DNA from: Cytophagaceae bacterium
Lineage (GTDB): Bacteria > Bacteroidota > Bacteroidia > Cytophagales > Cyclobacteriaceae
NCBI GenBank assembly: GCA_006969745.1
Contig: CP030886.1
Span: 1,269,001-1,333,000, forward strand
Direction: 5' to 3'
DNA: 64,000 nucleotides
Shown here piece by piece: positions 1 to 9,822 of the stretch; within the stretch, counting starts at the first letter, position 1, and each line of letters opens with the position of its first letter. Below the pieces are notes generated by a model. The model did not search any database, was not told the DNA's origin, and was given only the letters and a program-made list of their open reading frames with translations. The position numbers and the translations under genes were made by a program.

Positions 1-141
1 ACCATCATTTTATTTGCAGTTGTTTTTCTGATTGTATTAAAGAATGAGTTGAGTTGGATATGGGGAACCATCGGTCTTATTAGCTTTGCGGTGATCCTCA
101 TGATCGCCATAAAACTTTATAAAAAATTTAGAAAAAAATGA
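1..141 (+). CDS. C-terminal fragment of a membrane protein
   Basis: The reading frame is open from the first base of the window and stops with TGA at 139-141, giving 46 residues that lack their N terminus. The fragment has two hydrophobic stretches separated by a short segment around KNELSW, and ends in a basic tail (KLYKKFRKK). This fits two closing transmembrane helices with a cytoplasmic positive tail. The Sco and cytochrome c genes follow on the same strand after a 59-bp gap, so it may belong to the same respiratory cluster. Too little is visible to name a family. Confidence 0.6.
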   Translation, partial: TIILFAVVFLIVLKNELSWIWGTIGLISFAVILMIAIKLYKKFRKK

Positions 142-200
142 TAATTATACCTTCATTGAACAAGCTTCAGGAAGGATGTGTTAGTATCAAAATTTGACCA

Positions 201-830
201 ATGAAAAACCTCGCTTTGCTTCTTTCGCTCCTTATTTTAATAGCGTGCGACCAACAAAAATCTTCCGGACGACTACCGTTTCTAGGAAATACCATTTATG
301 AGGAAAATGATACGATCTATCATACGATTCAAGACTTTCAGCTGGTGGATCAAGACAGCAGCATTGTGACCAATGAGACATTTGCCAACCAGGTTTATGT
401 GGCAGACTTTTTCTTTACTTCATGTCCTACCATTTGCCCAAAAATGAAAGCACAAATGCTACGGGTGTACGAAAAATTCGAAGACAATGACCAGGTAGCC
501 ATTTTATCGCATACCATTGATCCAACCTACGATACTGTGGCTTTACTAAAAGACTATGCCGACCGTCTCGGAGTGCGTTCGGATAAATGGAAATTCGTCA
601 CCGGTGACCAGGATTACATTTATGATCTCGCCGAACAAAGCTATATCTCGCTTGCCGACGAAGATGGTGATGCCCCAGGTGGATTTGTTCATTCAGGAGC
701 GTTTTTACTGGTTGACAAAGACCGTAGAATCAGAGGGTTTTATGACGGGACTGTGCCTGAGCAAGTGGATGTACTTCTTTACGATATTGATAAATTGCTA
801 AATGAATATCAGGCTGAGTCTGATAAGTAA
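201..830 (+). CDS. SCO1/SenC family copper chaperone lipoprotein
   Basis: The 209-residue protein starts with a lipoprotein signal peptide whose lipobox ends at Cys16 (LILIAC). It is therefore probably anchored in the membrane facing the periplasm. A thioredoxin-like Sco fold is indicated by the CxxxC copper motif in FFTSCPTICPKM (Cys75, Cys79) and the distal histidine in GFVHSGAFLLVD (His164). These three residues are the Cu ligands of Sco1/SenC proteins, which deliver copper to the CuA centre of cytochrome c oxidase and may also act as thiol-disulfide reductants. Length is normal for the family. The cytochrome c gene begins 11 bp downstream, so the two are probably co-transcribed, which supports a role in respiratory-chain assembly. 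Confidence 0.9.
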   Translation: MKNLALLLSLLILIACDQQKSSGRLPFLGNTIYEENDTIYHTIQDFQLVDQDSSIVTNETFANQVYVADFFFTSCPTICPKMKAQMLRVYEKFEDNDQVAILSHTIDPTYDTVALLKDYADRLGVRSDKWKFVTGDQDYIYDLAEQSYISLADEDGDAPGGFVHSGAFLLVDKDRRIRGFYDGTVPEQVDVLLYDIDKLLNEYQAESDK

Positions 831-841
831 AACCTAGACAC

Positions 842-1303
842 ATGAAAAAACTAACCTATATTCTTCTTATCTCAGCGTTGGCAGTAGCCTGTGGTGGCAG
901 CACAAGTGAAAAACCAGAAAAGGAAGCTTCCTCGCTTAGTTCCAGAGATGAGATCCGCTTAAAACAGTATCAGGTGCAAGGAGCTAAAATCTACGCAACT
1001 TATTGTGCCAACTGCCACCAACAAGATGGGAAAGGCCTTGCTTCTTTATATCCGCCGCTAGCCGGATCTGATTATTTATTGGAAGATATGGCTCGAGCTG
1101 CCTGCATCGTAAAAAATGGACAAAGCAAAGAGATTGTTGTCAATGGTGTGACCTATAACCAAATGATGCCGGGCAATCCGATTACCAATCTGGAAGTCGC
1201 AGAAGTCTTAACCTTTATTGGCAATGCCTGGGGCAATGAAGCTGGCTTAATCGGCGTGAAAGACGTGGATAAGTGGATCGATGCGTGTGGGGAGGGGTAT
1301 TGA
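842..1303 (+). CDS. Class I cytochrome c lipoprotein
   Basis: The 153-residue protein has a lipoprotein signal (AVAC, Cys17), a low-complexity linker rich in Ser and Glu, and one cytochrome c domain. The haem-binding motif is CANCH (Cys55, Cys58, His59), followed by the usual DGKG. The likely sixth haem ligand is one of the two methionines in YNQMMPGN (108-109). It should be a membrane-tethered electron carrier on the periplasmic side. It sits 11 bp behind the Sco gene and is followed by a strong hairpin, so the pair forms the end of a transcription unit. Acceptor and donor cannot be told from sequence. Confidence 0.9.
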   Translation: MKKLTYILLISALAVACGGSTSEKPEKEASSLSSRDEIRLKQYQVQGAKIYATYCANCHQQDGKGLASLYPPLAGSDYLLEDMARAACIVKNGQSKEIVVNGVTYNQMMPGNPITNLEVAEVLTFIGNAWGNEAGLIGVKDVDKWIDACGEGY

Positions 1304-1339
1304 TTGAAATGGAGGAACATTCTATTTAATACTAAATAA

Positions 1340-1367
1340 AAATCCTAATCAAAACTGATTAGGATTT
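1340..1367. terminator. Bidirectional rho-independent-type hairpin
   Basis: A perfect 12-bp stem (AAATCCTAATCA paired with TGATTAGGATTT) with an AAAC loop lies between the convergent cytochrome c gene and the large minus-strand gene. An A-rich stretch on the left and a T-run at about 1373-1379 on the right suit termination in both directions. Confidence 0.75.
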
Positions 1368-1507
1368 AAACATTTTTTTCAAGTCTATACATTTAAACCA
1401 ACAACAAATCGTGTCCTCACACAACGATTAGACTTGTGGTAGTTAGCGCTGACGAAAAGCTAATAATATTACGTTTATTTATTATCCAACCTTTAATTCA
1501 CTTGTTA

Positions 1508-4500
1508 TTATTTAACCGAAACTTTTATCTCTCTTGTCTCAATTTCTGACTCAATCGTAACTAAATAAATACCCTTAGCTAAATCACCAACATAAATTTT
1601 ATCATTTATATAATTGGCATTTGAATAGTTGTATTGAACTACTTGCTTACCTTCAATGTCATAGAAAGTAAGCTTGATGTCAACATAATCCTGAAGTATA
1701 TATGCAATATTCACCCAATCTCTACTGGGATTTGGGTAAGCAAATACTTTCCCCTCCAAACTGTTTTCTCCGATTTGCTCGTCGACAATTTCCACTTCAA
1801 CAGAGGCCGCAACACCCGAAACTCTTCCACCTGGCGGAGGTGGACAGTCCTCTGTTGGTGTAGGAACATTAATTCTCAAAGAAACTGAACTCCCTTCATG
1901 GGCACTAAAGCCTGGATGAAGAATAATACTATTTGAAGCGTTAAGTTCTAACACCTGACCATCATTCACGTAAAAATTACAATTTTCTGCAACATCAAAG
2001 TTTTGGCCATTGTAGATGTCATTGCCTGTAGCTTCCCACCAACACAATCTTTTATCACCGGATATTTCAAGTAAATCACCACCGAAAACTGAGCTGTAAA
2101 CCTCACCGATTCCTCCAGATACATTCTTGGTATAATTTATCACCACCTGATCTTCTACTTTTGTTGCTCCTAGTATTTTGTCTAATCCATCTATTTCAAA
2201 GTATTTTTCAGAAGTTTTATTTCCCGCTAAATCAAAAGTCACTATTAATAAAGAAGTGCCATTTTGAGAAACCGTAAAAAGCTCACCTTCAAAAATTTCC
2301 AAAGCTTTGACTTCAAAATCAGATTGAGATAGGGTGAATGATTTGGTCCACTGTCGAGATAAAGTATGAGATTCTTGCTTAACATATATTTGATCGACAC
2401 CCATTTCAGAAACCGAGTAAAACATATTACTATGAAATACAGATTTAGGATGAAGTGGTACTGATGCTTGAGAAGATGCAGAGGCATAATATTCCTGATC
2501 AAACCTATCTGGGTAGCCAGGTGTCTTTCTTACTTCGTATCCAACACTTCTAAAATGCTCACTACCACCAGATATTCCTCGATATTTTACTGTAACATAA
2601 ACAATATCATTATGCATGTCTAAATCAGACATAGAAACATCATATGCAGATGTGAGTGCATAGTGTTCATATTCCCATGTATCAGCAGTCCAATCGATCG
2701 GTTTCATTATGGACCATACTCCTACATCATCATTGCCAACATCATATGAAGTAGCTACTACAAAATCATCATTTCCAAGGTCAGCAATTAAAGCAGGGGC
2801 ATTAATCTTCATATAATTACCAGTTGGTGATTTCAACCTTCGACGGTATTTGGCTCCATTACTTTTTGTGTACCTTATGAGATTTAAAATCCCATTTTCA
2901 AAACCACTTTCGTCGACTGCACCAACAATATAAAAGTAGTTGTCTGTTTCGCAAATTCCTGTAGGCCAAAAATCATAACTTCCATTACTGATTGTTTGAG
3001 GTCCCACTCTATCCAGAATAGCATCTCTAAAGTCGAGCTGGAGTACCGAGCTACCGGCAACTGCATCAACAGATCCAAACTTAGCATTACCAAAATTCTG
3101 GATAGGAATAATTGTACTCCCTCCAAATCCATTGAACACCGAACTTTTATTAATTGCATCGTATGCAGAGCCATCAACCGAATGTGGGAAATCACTTGTT
3201 AGACCCGCTGAAAAAGGAACCGTGAAACAGCTAGGCCCAACAGTAGAGAATAACTGGTCATTGTAGTCATATACCTCTAATTTATAACAATACTCTACAG
3301 TACTATAGATACAATCAAAATCGATATGACCTGCAATATCTGACCCTCGAGTCACTTCTTCGTAAGGACCTCCATCTATTGACCTCAACAAGACGTAATA
3401 GTTAACAATACCATTCTCAGTCCAGCCGATTGTTGGGAATTGACTATTTGGCCAAATACCATATGATGTAACATCGAAATCGCTTGGAGGAGGGTTTTCT
3501 ACTTGTACCAAGACACTCGTTGATGCTGTACAAATACCCTGATAACTTATATCTACATTGTACAAGACTGAAGTGCCATAATTAGGCAATGTAAACGTTG
3601 GTGTGGCTTTGGTAGGGTCATCCAAATATGTGGAAGGAGACCACTGGTAATCAAAATTTGATGGGTCGAGCCCTTGAACATCCGGAGCAAACAGAATAGC
3701 TGATCCACTTGCATATGGTAGTGTAAAAGTCCTAGAATAGCCCTGAGCAACCCCAGTAAAAATCTCACATTCTGTATTTGATGTTCCAGGAATGAGCTGG
3801 TTATTCACATTTCTAGCTCTGATCTTATAACAATAATTGACACCAGGTGGATCATCGCATGATGTAATATCCTGGTATTCAAATGTATTTGCATCTACCG
3901 TAGCTATCGTACTGAAACTGCCTCCATCAACCGATCTGCGTATTTCATATGATCCCGCTACTCCTTCATGTCTCCATTCAAGTATTGGAAAGGGAGTTTC
4001 ACCATCTAAACTAACAGCCAGACTATGCGGTGCTGGATTATCAAATGTTAGTGATACTACAGGATTATTTGGATCTGTCTTACATGATTCTCCTCTGAAG
4101 CTAACCTTGACCGTATAATCAATATTTCCAGCTAAATCAGGAACAGTAATTATTGGATTTGGTACCCGTGGATTGTCTAAATATGTATCGGGAATCCATT
4201 CATATTCATAATCACTTCCACCGCCAATAACTGGTGATTGAAGTTCAACTCGACGACCAGCAATCAAATTCTGAGAATACGATTGTGCTTCGATACCAGA
4301 GGTTATTATTGTTATTCTTTCTGTACTAGCGCATCCCGATTGGTTGTCCGTAACAGTTAAATCATATTGATATGTACCCGGTAGATAGGCAACAAAAGAA
4401 GGATCAGAAACTGTTATATCACTTAAATAGTTTAGATCACTGCCTGCAACACTTGACCACAGGTAGGAATAATTAATATCAGGTTCTAGACCTATCTCTG

Positions 4501-7500
4501 TTTTTGCACCAACACAGGATTGATAAGATTCATTAATATTTAGATCCTCAAAGCTGTTTATTGTTATCTCAAACTGTTTTGTGCTTAATACTATACAGTT
4601 ACTACCAGACCCACAGTCATAATATGCGTTCGCTTCAATAGTAGTGGTATATGGAAATGATGTTGGCTTTTTAGATATAGGCCATAGGTAACTTTCATTA
4701 TTGGTTGTTAGTACCTGGCCGCTGTTTAGATCAATCAATTCAACTAATCCTATTGGACAACCATTTGTTTCAAGTTCAGCTGTAAATTGTGGGGTGTTAA
4801 CATCATTCCAACATGTTTCATTTAGTACAATCGATCCAAATCTAGTAATACACCGTTCTGAAACTTGTGAATCATCATCAGCATATATGTTTGCAAATGG
4901 AACAAAATTTTGTCCTGGCAATCCTACTTGATAATATATGGAATACCATGAATTAGGATCCGGAAGTAATACTTCATGCGGTCCTGGTCCATCATCTATT
5001 GTCATGAAAGGATTTGGAGCGTTTCCTTTATATATGTAGTATTTGATTGTAGAACTATTAACGACTCCAGTTGCATCGTTTAGAATTAGGGGGAAATTTG
5101 CAGCAATACTTTGAATAGGGGTTGTTTGATAAGAACCACCTATATATTCACCTGCCAATTGTCCATTAATTGTGAAATTATAGTTTCCAGTGCTATAATA
5201 CTGCTCTTGCGCCCTGTATTGGCATACATCAGTAGAGCAACCTGAATCATCGCAAATAGTGAGCTTAACATCATAGAGTCCCGGACTTTTAAACTCAACC
5301 CATAAATCCCTGCTTGTTGAAATTTGTCCATCATCAAATTCCCATAATATTTCTTCATTTCCTACCACGCCATCAGACGCCTGATTCGATAAACCATCAA
5401 ATGCATCAAGCTCCAAATATCGTCCTCCACCAGCAGGACACGCTAGTGTAACATTTATTGGGTCCGATCCAACTCGGCTTATTCTTAAAAAATCACCTTT
5501 CGTAATTGTAGACGTTTGCACATCATCGCTTACAGTGAGGGTAATTTTTTTTGATCCAATAGAAAAATAATTTACGCTTGATGAAGCCTGATCACTATTG
5601 GAAGGGGTTGCTCCAAAACCAAAATCCCATGAATAATTTAATGGTCCACTGTTATTTGAAACGGAGGAGGTGAAATAGATTTCCTCATAAGTCCCTCTAT
5701 TTGTAGACCCTATTACATCAAATTCAACAGTTAATGGAGAATTTACTGCACCAACATCAACAAACCCGATTATTTCATTTGTCGCACAGTTACCTCCACT
5801 ACAGATTTGTAAACTAACGGTTTTGGTTCCTGCAGTTTCATACATCACGGTTACTTCTCTTTCACTGGAGGTCGCTGGAATAGCTCCGGCACCAAAATTC
5901 CAACTATATGCGAGGCTAGAATCCTTGGAGCCAACTGGACTAAAAACAACGGGTTCATAGGTCGACGGATTTTGTTTATCCGCTTCGAAACCAACATATA
6001 TACATTCACCAGTACTTGCACTTTGAACAAGATACTCGGATTTAACCCGAAGTGGATCAAAATTACCATCACAGGGTGTAGCACCTCCATTGAAAACATG
6101 GTTTTCATCATTACCTGGGGTAAGCGTATTGGACCAGGTACTGACTCCTGTTTTATAGTTAGTAAAAGTAGATGGATCTGCTTGTAGCTGGTGTCCAGCT
6201 AAGTCTTGACCTGAAATGACAAGTGTCTGAAGATTGCTGACCTCTGACGTGCCTAAAGGAGCCAATGTGAAATAATAGGACTTTTGATCTACTGAGTTTC
6301 CTAGAAGTGTTGATCCGGAGCTATTAGATTCTATGTGTGCTGAAACTGTAGTGGGATCCATCGATTCGCTAAACTCTACCTCTAAATAGAGGTTGTCAGT
6401 GGCTTGAATAGTATTCAAATCAAAACCCTCTACTTGAGAATTGCTTTTGTTAAAGTCTCCAATATATAATTCAATTCCTTCTTCATTGTTTCGAAGGATT
6501 GTAACTGATTTTACATATGGACGGAAGTTGTCAATAGATATTTCTGGAAAGTTTCCGGTTATTGTAGCGCCAGTCACCGTGCTAGCTGTAGCACTCAAAA
6601 TATAAATACCGTCTGGATATCTGGCCTCATCAATAGAATTTGCAAGAAGAGGAGTCCCACCATCCATGTTATCATTATCGTTGATTCTTGTAACAAAATC
6701 AGAAAAATAATACTCATCATAGGGCTGACCTCCGGGATACTTATAAGCAAAGGGCAGTATACCTGTAGTTGTAGCTGAGCCATCAGCAGATGACAAACTA
6801 GATGCTATAGATGATGGATAGATAACCGGACCGAACTTTCTTCCTCCGAGCGAAATTCGTGATTCATAGTTTGGCCCCTCAATATATTTAAAATTTGATC
6901 GACCATATTTGGGGGCAATCTCGACTGTAACTTCATCAATATTCATGGCACTGTTGTAATACCTGCTGCCAGGATCTTCTCCAATCATCCTGGGGATCAC
7001 TTTAATTGAGGAAGGATTGGCCCCATATCCCCATATGATATTTTGATTATCGATAGTAAGTGAATAATCTGGCTCGTTATGAGCAACACTTCTTAAAGGA
7101 TTCTTGGTATTTTGATTACTTATTGGACTTGATCTCCAACCATCAACAAATTCATATAGATGTAGGTGTGCATCTCCCGTGCCCGCATCGCCCAAGGGAG
7201 CAATTGGCTCACCTTCACTCATAGTAGTTTGAACATTGATTGTTAGACCACCAAGTGTGACTATTCCTGGATACTTTCCATATGCTTTAAGTATAGCTGT
7301 ATTACCACTTATTGTTCTTCTTATTATCGTGAATTCATTTTCAAAAGGTTGTCCCGGATCATAACGCTTCAAATACATATCTCCTAGCTGATAAGCGTTT
7401 GTTCCAGACGGTACATCGTTTCTGAAAATGTGTGCATATCCATAGTTATTGAATCCATCTGTTATTAAGTATTTGTAAGCTTGATCAGCAATCAAATAGG

Positions 7501-7801
7501 TAATTGTTGCATCTTCTAAGGCAATGATGTGATCACCAAGATCATCATCTCCTCCCTCGGGACTGAGATCTAGGCCCTTATGCCATAAGGTTGAGGCATT
7601 AGATCTGCGTCCATAATCTGATGCAATCATCCAAGTGCTCATAAACCGCTGAGATTCATATGTGAAGGCAGATGGTGTGGGTATGTCCTGACAATTCGTG
7701 CAAGGTTCATAGGGTACTTCGATTACTCCTTGCAGAGATTGTGCATAAGAATTGAATAAGACTATAAAACATAGTAAAATAGTATAAACGATCTTTCTCA
7801 T
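1508..7801 (-). CDS. Giant secreted protein: M23-like peptidase domain, PKD repeats, T9SS sorting domain
   Basis: The frame is open to 7864, but I take the ATG at 7799-7801. It begins the signal peptide (MRKIVYTIL... ending SYAQ) and lies one base after the stop of the upstream gene. The product is 2097 residues. Near the N terminus is an LytM/M23-type zinc peptidase region with HKGLD (His74, Asp78) and HLHLYE (His212, His214), the usual HxxxD and HxH ligands. Several PKD-type domains follow (FxFG/WDFG-like strands and ExxV-TxxxxG patterns), then fibronectin-like segments with YEIRRSVDGG and YYVLLRSIDGG. Near the end is the ILHPGFSAHEGS module common in secreted Bacteroidota proteins. The last 75 or so residues form a type A T9SS sorting domain (AYPNPSRDW, GIYLVTI, IKVSVK). 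It is probably exported by T9SS to the cell surface or medium. Substrate is unknown: peptidoglycan, protein, or none if the domain is structural. Confidence 0.85.
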   Translation of the reverse strand: MRKIVYTILLCFIVLFNSYAQSLQGVIEVPYEPCTNCQDIPTPSAFTYESQRFMSTWMIASDYGRRSNASTLWHKGLDLSPEGGDDDLGDHIIALEDATITYLIADQAYKYLITDGFNNYGYAHIFRNDVPSGTNAYQLGDMYLKRYDPGQPFENEFTIIRRTISGNTAILKAYGKYPGIVTLGGLTINVQTTMSEGEPIAPLGDAGTGDAHLHLYEFVDGWRSSPISNQNTKNPLRSVAHNEPDYSLTIDNQNIIWGYGANPSSIKVIPRMIGEDPGSRYYNSAMNIDEVTVEIAPKYGRSNFKYIEGPNYESRISLGGRKFGPVIYPSSIASSLSSADGSATTTGILPFAYKYPGGQPYDEYYFSDFVTRINDNDNMDGGTPLLANSIDEARYPDGIYILSATASTVTGATITGNFPEISIDNFRPYVKSVTILRNNEEGIELYIGDFNKSNSQVEGFDLNTIQATDNLYLEVEFSESMDPTTVSAHIESNSSGSTLLGNSVDQKSYYFTLAPLGTSEVSNLQTLVISGQDLAGHQLQADPSTFTNYKTGVSTWSNTLTPGNDENHVFNGGATPCDGNFDPLRVKSEYLVQSASTGECIYVGFEADKQNPSTYEPVVFSPVGSKDSSLAYSWNFGAGAIPATSSEREVTVMYETAGTKTVSLQICSGGNCATNEIIGFVDVGAVNSPLTVEFDVIGSTNRGTYEEIYFTSSVSNNSGPLNYSWDFGFGATPSNSDQASSSVNYFSIGSKKITLTVSDDVQTSTITKGDFLRISRVGSDPINVTLACPAGGGRYLELDAFDGLSNQASDGVVGNEEILWEFDDGQISTSRDLWVEFKSPGLYDVKLTICDDSGCSTDVCQYRAQEQYYSTGNYNFTINGQLAGEYIGGSYQTTPIQSIAANFPLILNDATGVVNSSTIKYYIYKGNAPNPFMTIDDGPGPHEVLLPDPNSWYSIYYQVGLPGQNFVPFANIYADDDSQVSERCITRFGSIVLNETCWNDVNTPQFTAELETNGCPIGLVELIDLNSGQVLTTNNESYLWPISKKPTSFPYTTTIEANAYYDCGSGSNCIVLSTKQFEITINSFEDLNINESYQSCVGAKTEIGLEPDINYSYLWSSVAGSDLNYLSDITVSDPSFVAYLPGTYQYDLTVTDNQSGCASTERITIITSGIEAQSYSQNLIAGRRVELQSPVIGGGSDYEYEWIPDTYLDNPRVPNPIITVPDLAGNIDYTVKVSFRGESCKTDPNNPVVSLTFDNPAPHSLAVSLDGETPFPILEWRHEGVAGSYEIRRSVDGGSFSTIATVDANTFEYQDITSCDDPPGVNYCYKIRARNVNNQLIPGTSNTECEIFTGVAQGYSRTFTLPYASGSAILFAPDVQGLDPSNFDYQWSPSTYLDDPTKATPTFTLPNYGTSVLYNVDISYQGICTASTSVLVQVENPPPSDFDVTSYGIWPNSQFPTIGWTENGIVNYYVLLRSIDGGPYEEVTRGSDIAGHIDFDCIYSTVEYCYKLEVYDYNDQLFSTVGPSCFTVPFSAGLTSDFPHSVDGSAYDAINKSSVFNGFGGSTIIPIQNFGNAKFGSVDAVAGSSVLQLDFRDAILDRVGPQTISNGSYDFWPTGICETDNYFYIVGAVDESGFENGILNLIRYTKSNGAKYRRRLKSPTGNYMKINAPALIADLGNDDFVVATSYDVGNDDVGVWSIMKPIDWTADTWEYEHYALTSAYDVSMSDLDMHNDIVYVTVKYRGISGGSEHFRSVGYEVRKTPGYPDRFDQEYYASASSQASVPLHPKSVFHSNMFYSVSEMGVDQIYVKQESHTLSRQWTKSFTLSQSDFEVKALEIFEGELFTVSQNGTSLLIVTFDLAGNKTSEKYFEIDGLDKILGATKVEDQVVINYTKNVSGGIGEVYSSVFGGDLLEISGDKRLCWWEATGNDIYNGQNFDVAENCNFYVNDGQVLELNASNSIILHPGFSAHEGSSVSLRINVPTPTEDCPPPPGGRVSGVAASVEVEIVDEQIGENSLEGKVFAYPNPSRDWVNIAYILQDYVDIKLTFYDIEGKQVVQYNYSNANYINDKIYVGDLAKGIYLVTIESEIETREIKVSVK

Positions 7802-7802
7802 C

Positions 7803-8684
7803 TTAGAAACTGGTTTTGGTGAATGATTGCTCATAATTTTCCACTCTTTCCCCTTCAAATTCAAAACCGGTTGTGGTGATTTTTTTTAATCTGAAAAGTT
7901 CATTTCTGCTTAAAGTTTTTGAGTAATAATGACGGTTGTCAGGGTCAATAATGTAATAAAGTGAATTTCTTCCTTGATCTAAGTTAAAAACAACTAAATG
8001 CTCTCTCATGAAAGGAGGTTTGACATAACCTTCATCTCTGGATACTATATTGAGGATTTCCTGACCAGTTTTTGTATCATACAGGCTAAATCCTTCATCA
8101 AAAATTTGAGAGTCATAATGATCCACTATTCCTCCATAATTGAAGGATAGGTACTCCCCATCATTTGAAATAGCGGTTGATCGAATATCCGTATTCACCT
8201 CTATTTCCTTTTTTACTCTCCCCTTCTCATCCAGCAGTTGAAAATTTCCTTTTGCACCTACCATCATGTTATCCCTATTGTAGAGATAAAGTACATTGAC
8301 TAACCCTTTAACCTCTTCTGACCTGTTCGTGAGTAACCTCACATCATTTCCAATTCTCTCAACATTTTCATTCAAATATTCAGCATGTTTAACCTTTGAA
8401 GTATTGTTCATTATTCCAGATACCTTTTGACCTGAAGTTTTATAATATTTTGTCCGCGTGTCTCTTTCTTCTTGGATCCCGGAAGAAATAATTCTTGAAT
8501 AGGGATTATTCGACTTCACATCAAATTCACCAACCTTGACACCTTGCTGGTTGGTAAATACAATTTTTTCTATCGTCTTATTTCGATCGCCATCCTTGAA
8601 AATCACTTGAGATTTGGACTTATCCTGGCTCATTGCATGCATGAATATGCAAATCATGGCGAGTGTTGTAATTAAATTTTTCAT
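7803..8684 (-). CDS. Secreted protein of unknown function
   Basis: This 293-residue protein has a clear signal peptide (MKNLITTLAMICIFMHAMSQ). It is rich in short strand-like segments containing Tyr, Asp and Gly, such as AISNDGEYLSFNYGG and LVVFNLDQGRN, resembling a beta-propeller-like repeat protein. I recognise no specific family. Its stop codon lies one base from the start of the 2097-residue T9SS cargo, so the two are very likely translated from one mRNA. It may act with that cargo at the cell surface, but only co-location supports this. Confidence 0.75.
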   Translation of the reverse strand: MKNLITTLAMICIFMHAMSQDKSKSQVIFKDGDRNKTIEKIVFTNQQGVKVGEFDVKSNNPYSRIISSGIQEERDTRTKYYKTSGQKVSGIMNNTSKVKHAEYLNENVERIGNDVRLLTNRSEEVKGLVNVLYLYNRDNMMVGAKGNFQLLDEKGRVKKEIEVNTDIRSTAISNDGEYLSFNYGGIVDHYDSQIFDEGFSLYDTKTGQEILNIVSRDEGYVKPPFMREHLVVFNLDQGRNSLYYIIDPDNRHYYSKTLSRNELFRLKKITTTGFEFEGERVENYEQSFTKTSF

Positions 8685-8735
8685 TTTTTGATCTTATTCT
8701 AGTCTTGGTAATGTTTCATTCCCTAATTTTTTCAA

Positions 8736-9716
8736 TCAATTTTCTTGCGCTTCAATCAGCTTTTGCAGCTGAATCGTTTGCAAAGTCAGCTCCTCAATTT
8801 TTTTATCTTGGCTTTGGCTATTAGATTTTAGCTGTTTACGAAGCTCCATATTTTCTTTGTTCATTTTAATCATATGCAAAGTCAGCTCCTCAATCTTCTT
8901 CAGCAACAGCATATTCATCTCTCCAAGCTGCACACCATTGGCTTCCATTTCTTTGGCTGAAGGAATTTCAGGCAGGTGCTTATTTGCTTTGATGTAAGCT
9001 TCAGTTTCTTCAAGGGAGCGTAAGTTGTAGTCTGATTCAAAGACGTAATCTGGCCATCCGGTCGCCTCTACTTTTACTTCTTTAGATCGGATCGTTCCGT
9101 TTACTTCTAGTCTATGAGTCGGAGTTGCAGTTCCAATACCTACACTTCCGTCTCTTAGTATTCTCATCTTAGGAATGCCCCAATTCACACTAGTACCTTC
9201 CCCTGAAGAAGTAGGTGAAATAAAGAAATCCATTACCCCTCCATTTCCAAAGAACATAATAGCTCCAGCTCCACTGGAATATGATCCTACATCATTGGCA
9301 TATTTTACATTTCCAGTAGTTGACAAAGACCCATTGACTGAATAATCTTTATAGGCATTAAAGAGCAGGGCATGTGACCCTGACCAATCATGACGAGCTA
9401 ATTGAAATTTTGTGAAGGAAGTCTTGCTAGTTTCTATTGAACTACCAGAAGATATAGTGCCCGCAGTAAACTTACCGCTAATGCTTTGATCACCGTAGTT
9501 GTTCAGGACCTTAGCCCAAATGCCAAAACCATTTTGATCAGTACTACGGAAATACATGGTGGGATTAGTTACAGCGTTCTTAATTGCTATTTGACCGTTG
9601 TATCGATAAGTTGGTGAATTGCTGCTATGGTTAAGGTTAATCCCCCAAAACCATTGGCCGCTTTCAGGTGCGTTAGGGACATTAAAGCTTTGAACGAACG
9701 AGCTTCTCCAAAGCAT
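8736..9716 (-). CDS. Tail-fibre-like surface protein, ORF cut off from its signal peptide
   Basis: The 326-residue frame begins at an internal-looking methionine (MLWRSSFVQSF) and has no signal peptide. It shows phage-tail-fibre or adhesin-like features: a knob-like YGDQSISGKFTAG stretch, a collar repeat ([18 protein letters not shown]) and a C-terminal intramolecular-chaperone-like region followed by coiled coil ([17 protein letters not shown]). The last 150 or so residues closely match the next gene upstream. In the same frame, 34 codons upstream, is an ATG (9816-9818) starting a good signal peptide, but TGA at 9720-9722 interrupts it. The gene is therefore either a recent nonsense pseudogene, a sequence error, or internally initiated. 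The natural full gene would be 8736-9818, the second gene of an operon. Confidence 0.65.
   Translation of the reverse strand: MLWRSSFVQSFNVPNAPESGQWFWGINLNHSSNSPTYRYNGQIAIKNAVTNPTMYFRSTDQNGFGIWAKVLNNYGDQSISGKFTAGTISSGSSIETSKTSFTKFQLARHDWSGSHALLFNAYKDYSVNGSLSTTGNVKYANDVGSYSSGAGAIMFFGNGGVMDFFISPTSSGEGTSVNWGIPKMRILRDGSVGIGTATPTHRLEVNGTIRSKEVKVEATGWPDYVFESDYNLRSLEETEAYIKANKHLPEIPSAKEMEANGVQLGEMNMLLLKKIEELTLHMIKMNKENMELRKQLKSNSQSQDKKIEELTLQTIQLQKLIEAQEN
8881..9140. repeat. 260-bp direct repeat, copy 1 (inside tail-fibre-like gene)
   Basis: This stretch matches 9896-10155 with no gaps and only scattered, mostly synonymous differences; by eye well above 90 percent identical. It encodes the shared collar and chaperone-like C-terminal region of the two paralogues. 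Confidence 0.85.
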
Positions 9717-9719
9717 ATT

Positions 9720-9818
9720 TCAATCTGAGGTATTAACTGGATCATCCCACTCTTGAGCAATGGCAGGAGCTATAAATAGTATGATCAAAAAGGCTGAAAG
9801 ATCATATTTAAGTTTCAT
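9720..9818 (-). pseudogene. Detached signal-peptide fragment of the tail-fibre-like gene
   Basis: ATG at 9816-9818 opens a 32-codon frame, MKLKYDLSAFLIILFIAPA followed by IAQEWDDPVNTSD, and ends at TGA (9720-9722). The start is a typical signal peptide, and the EWDDP segment resembles DWDES just after the signal peptide of the upstream paralogue. The frame then continues directly into the 8736-9716 ORF (NMLWRSS). The start lies only 4 bases beyond the stop of the upstream paralogue, as expected for an operon. This is best read as the broken 5' end of the 8736-9818 gene. Confidence 0.6.
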
Positions 9819-9822
9819 AAGA

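Noticed and set aside
7802..7864. Longer N terminus for the giant T9SS cargo
   Set aside because: The extra 21 residues lie inside the upstream gene and would bury the signal peptide; the ATG at 7799-7801 one base after the upstream stop is the natural start.
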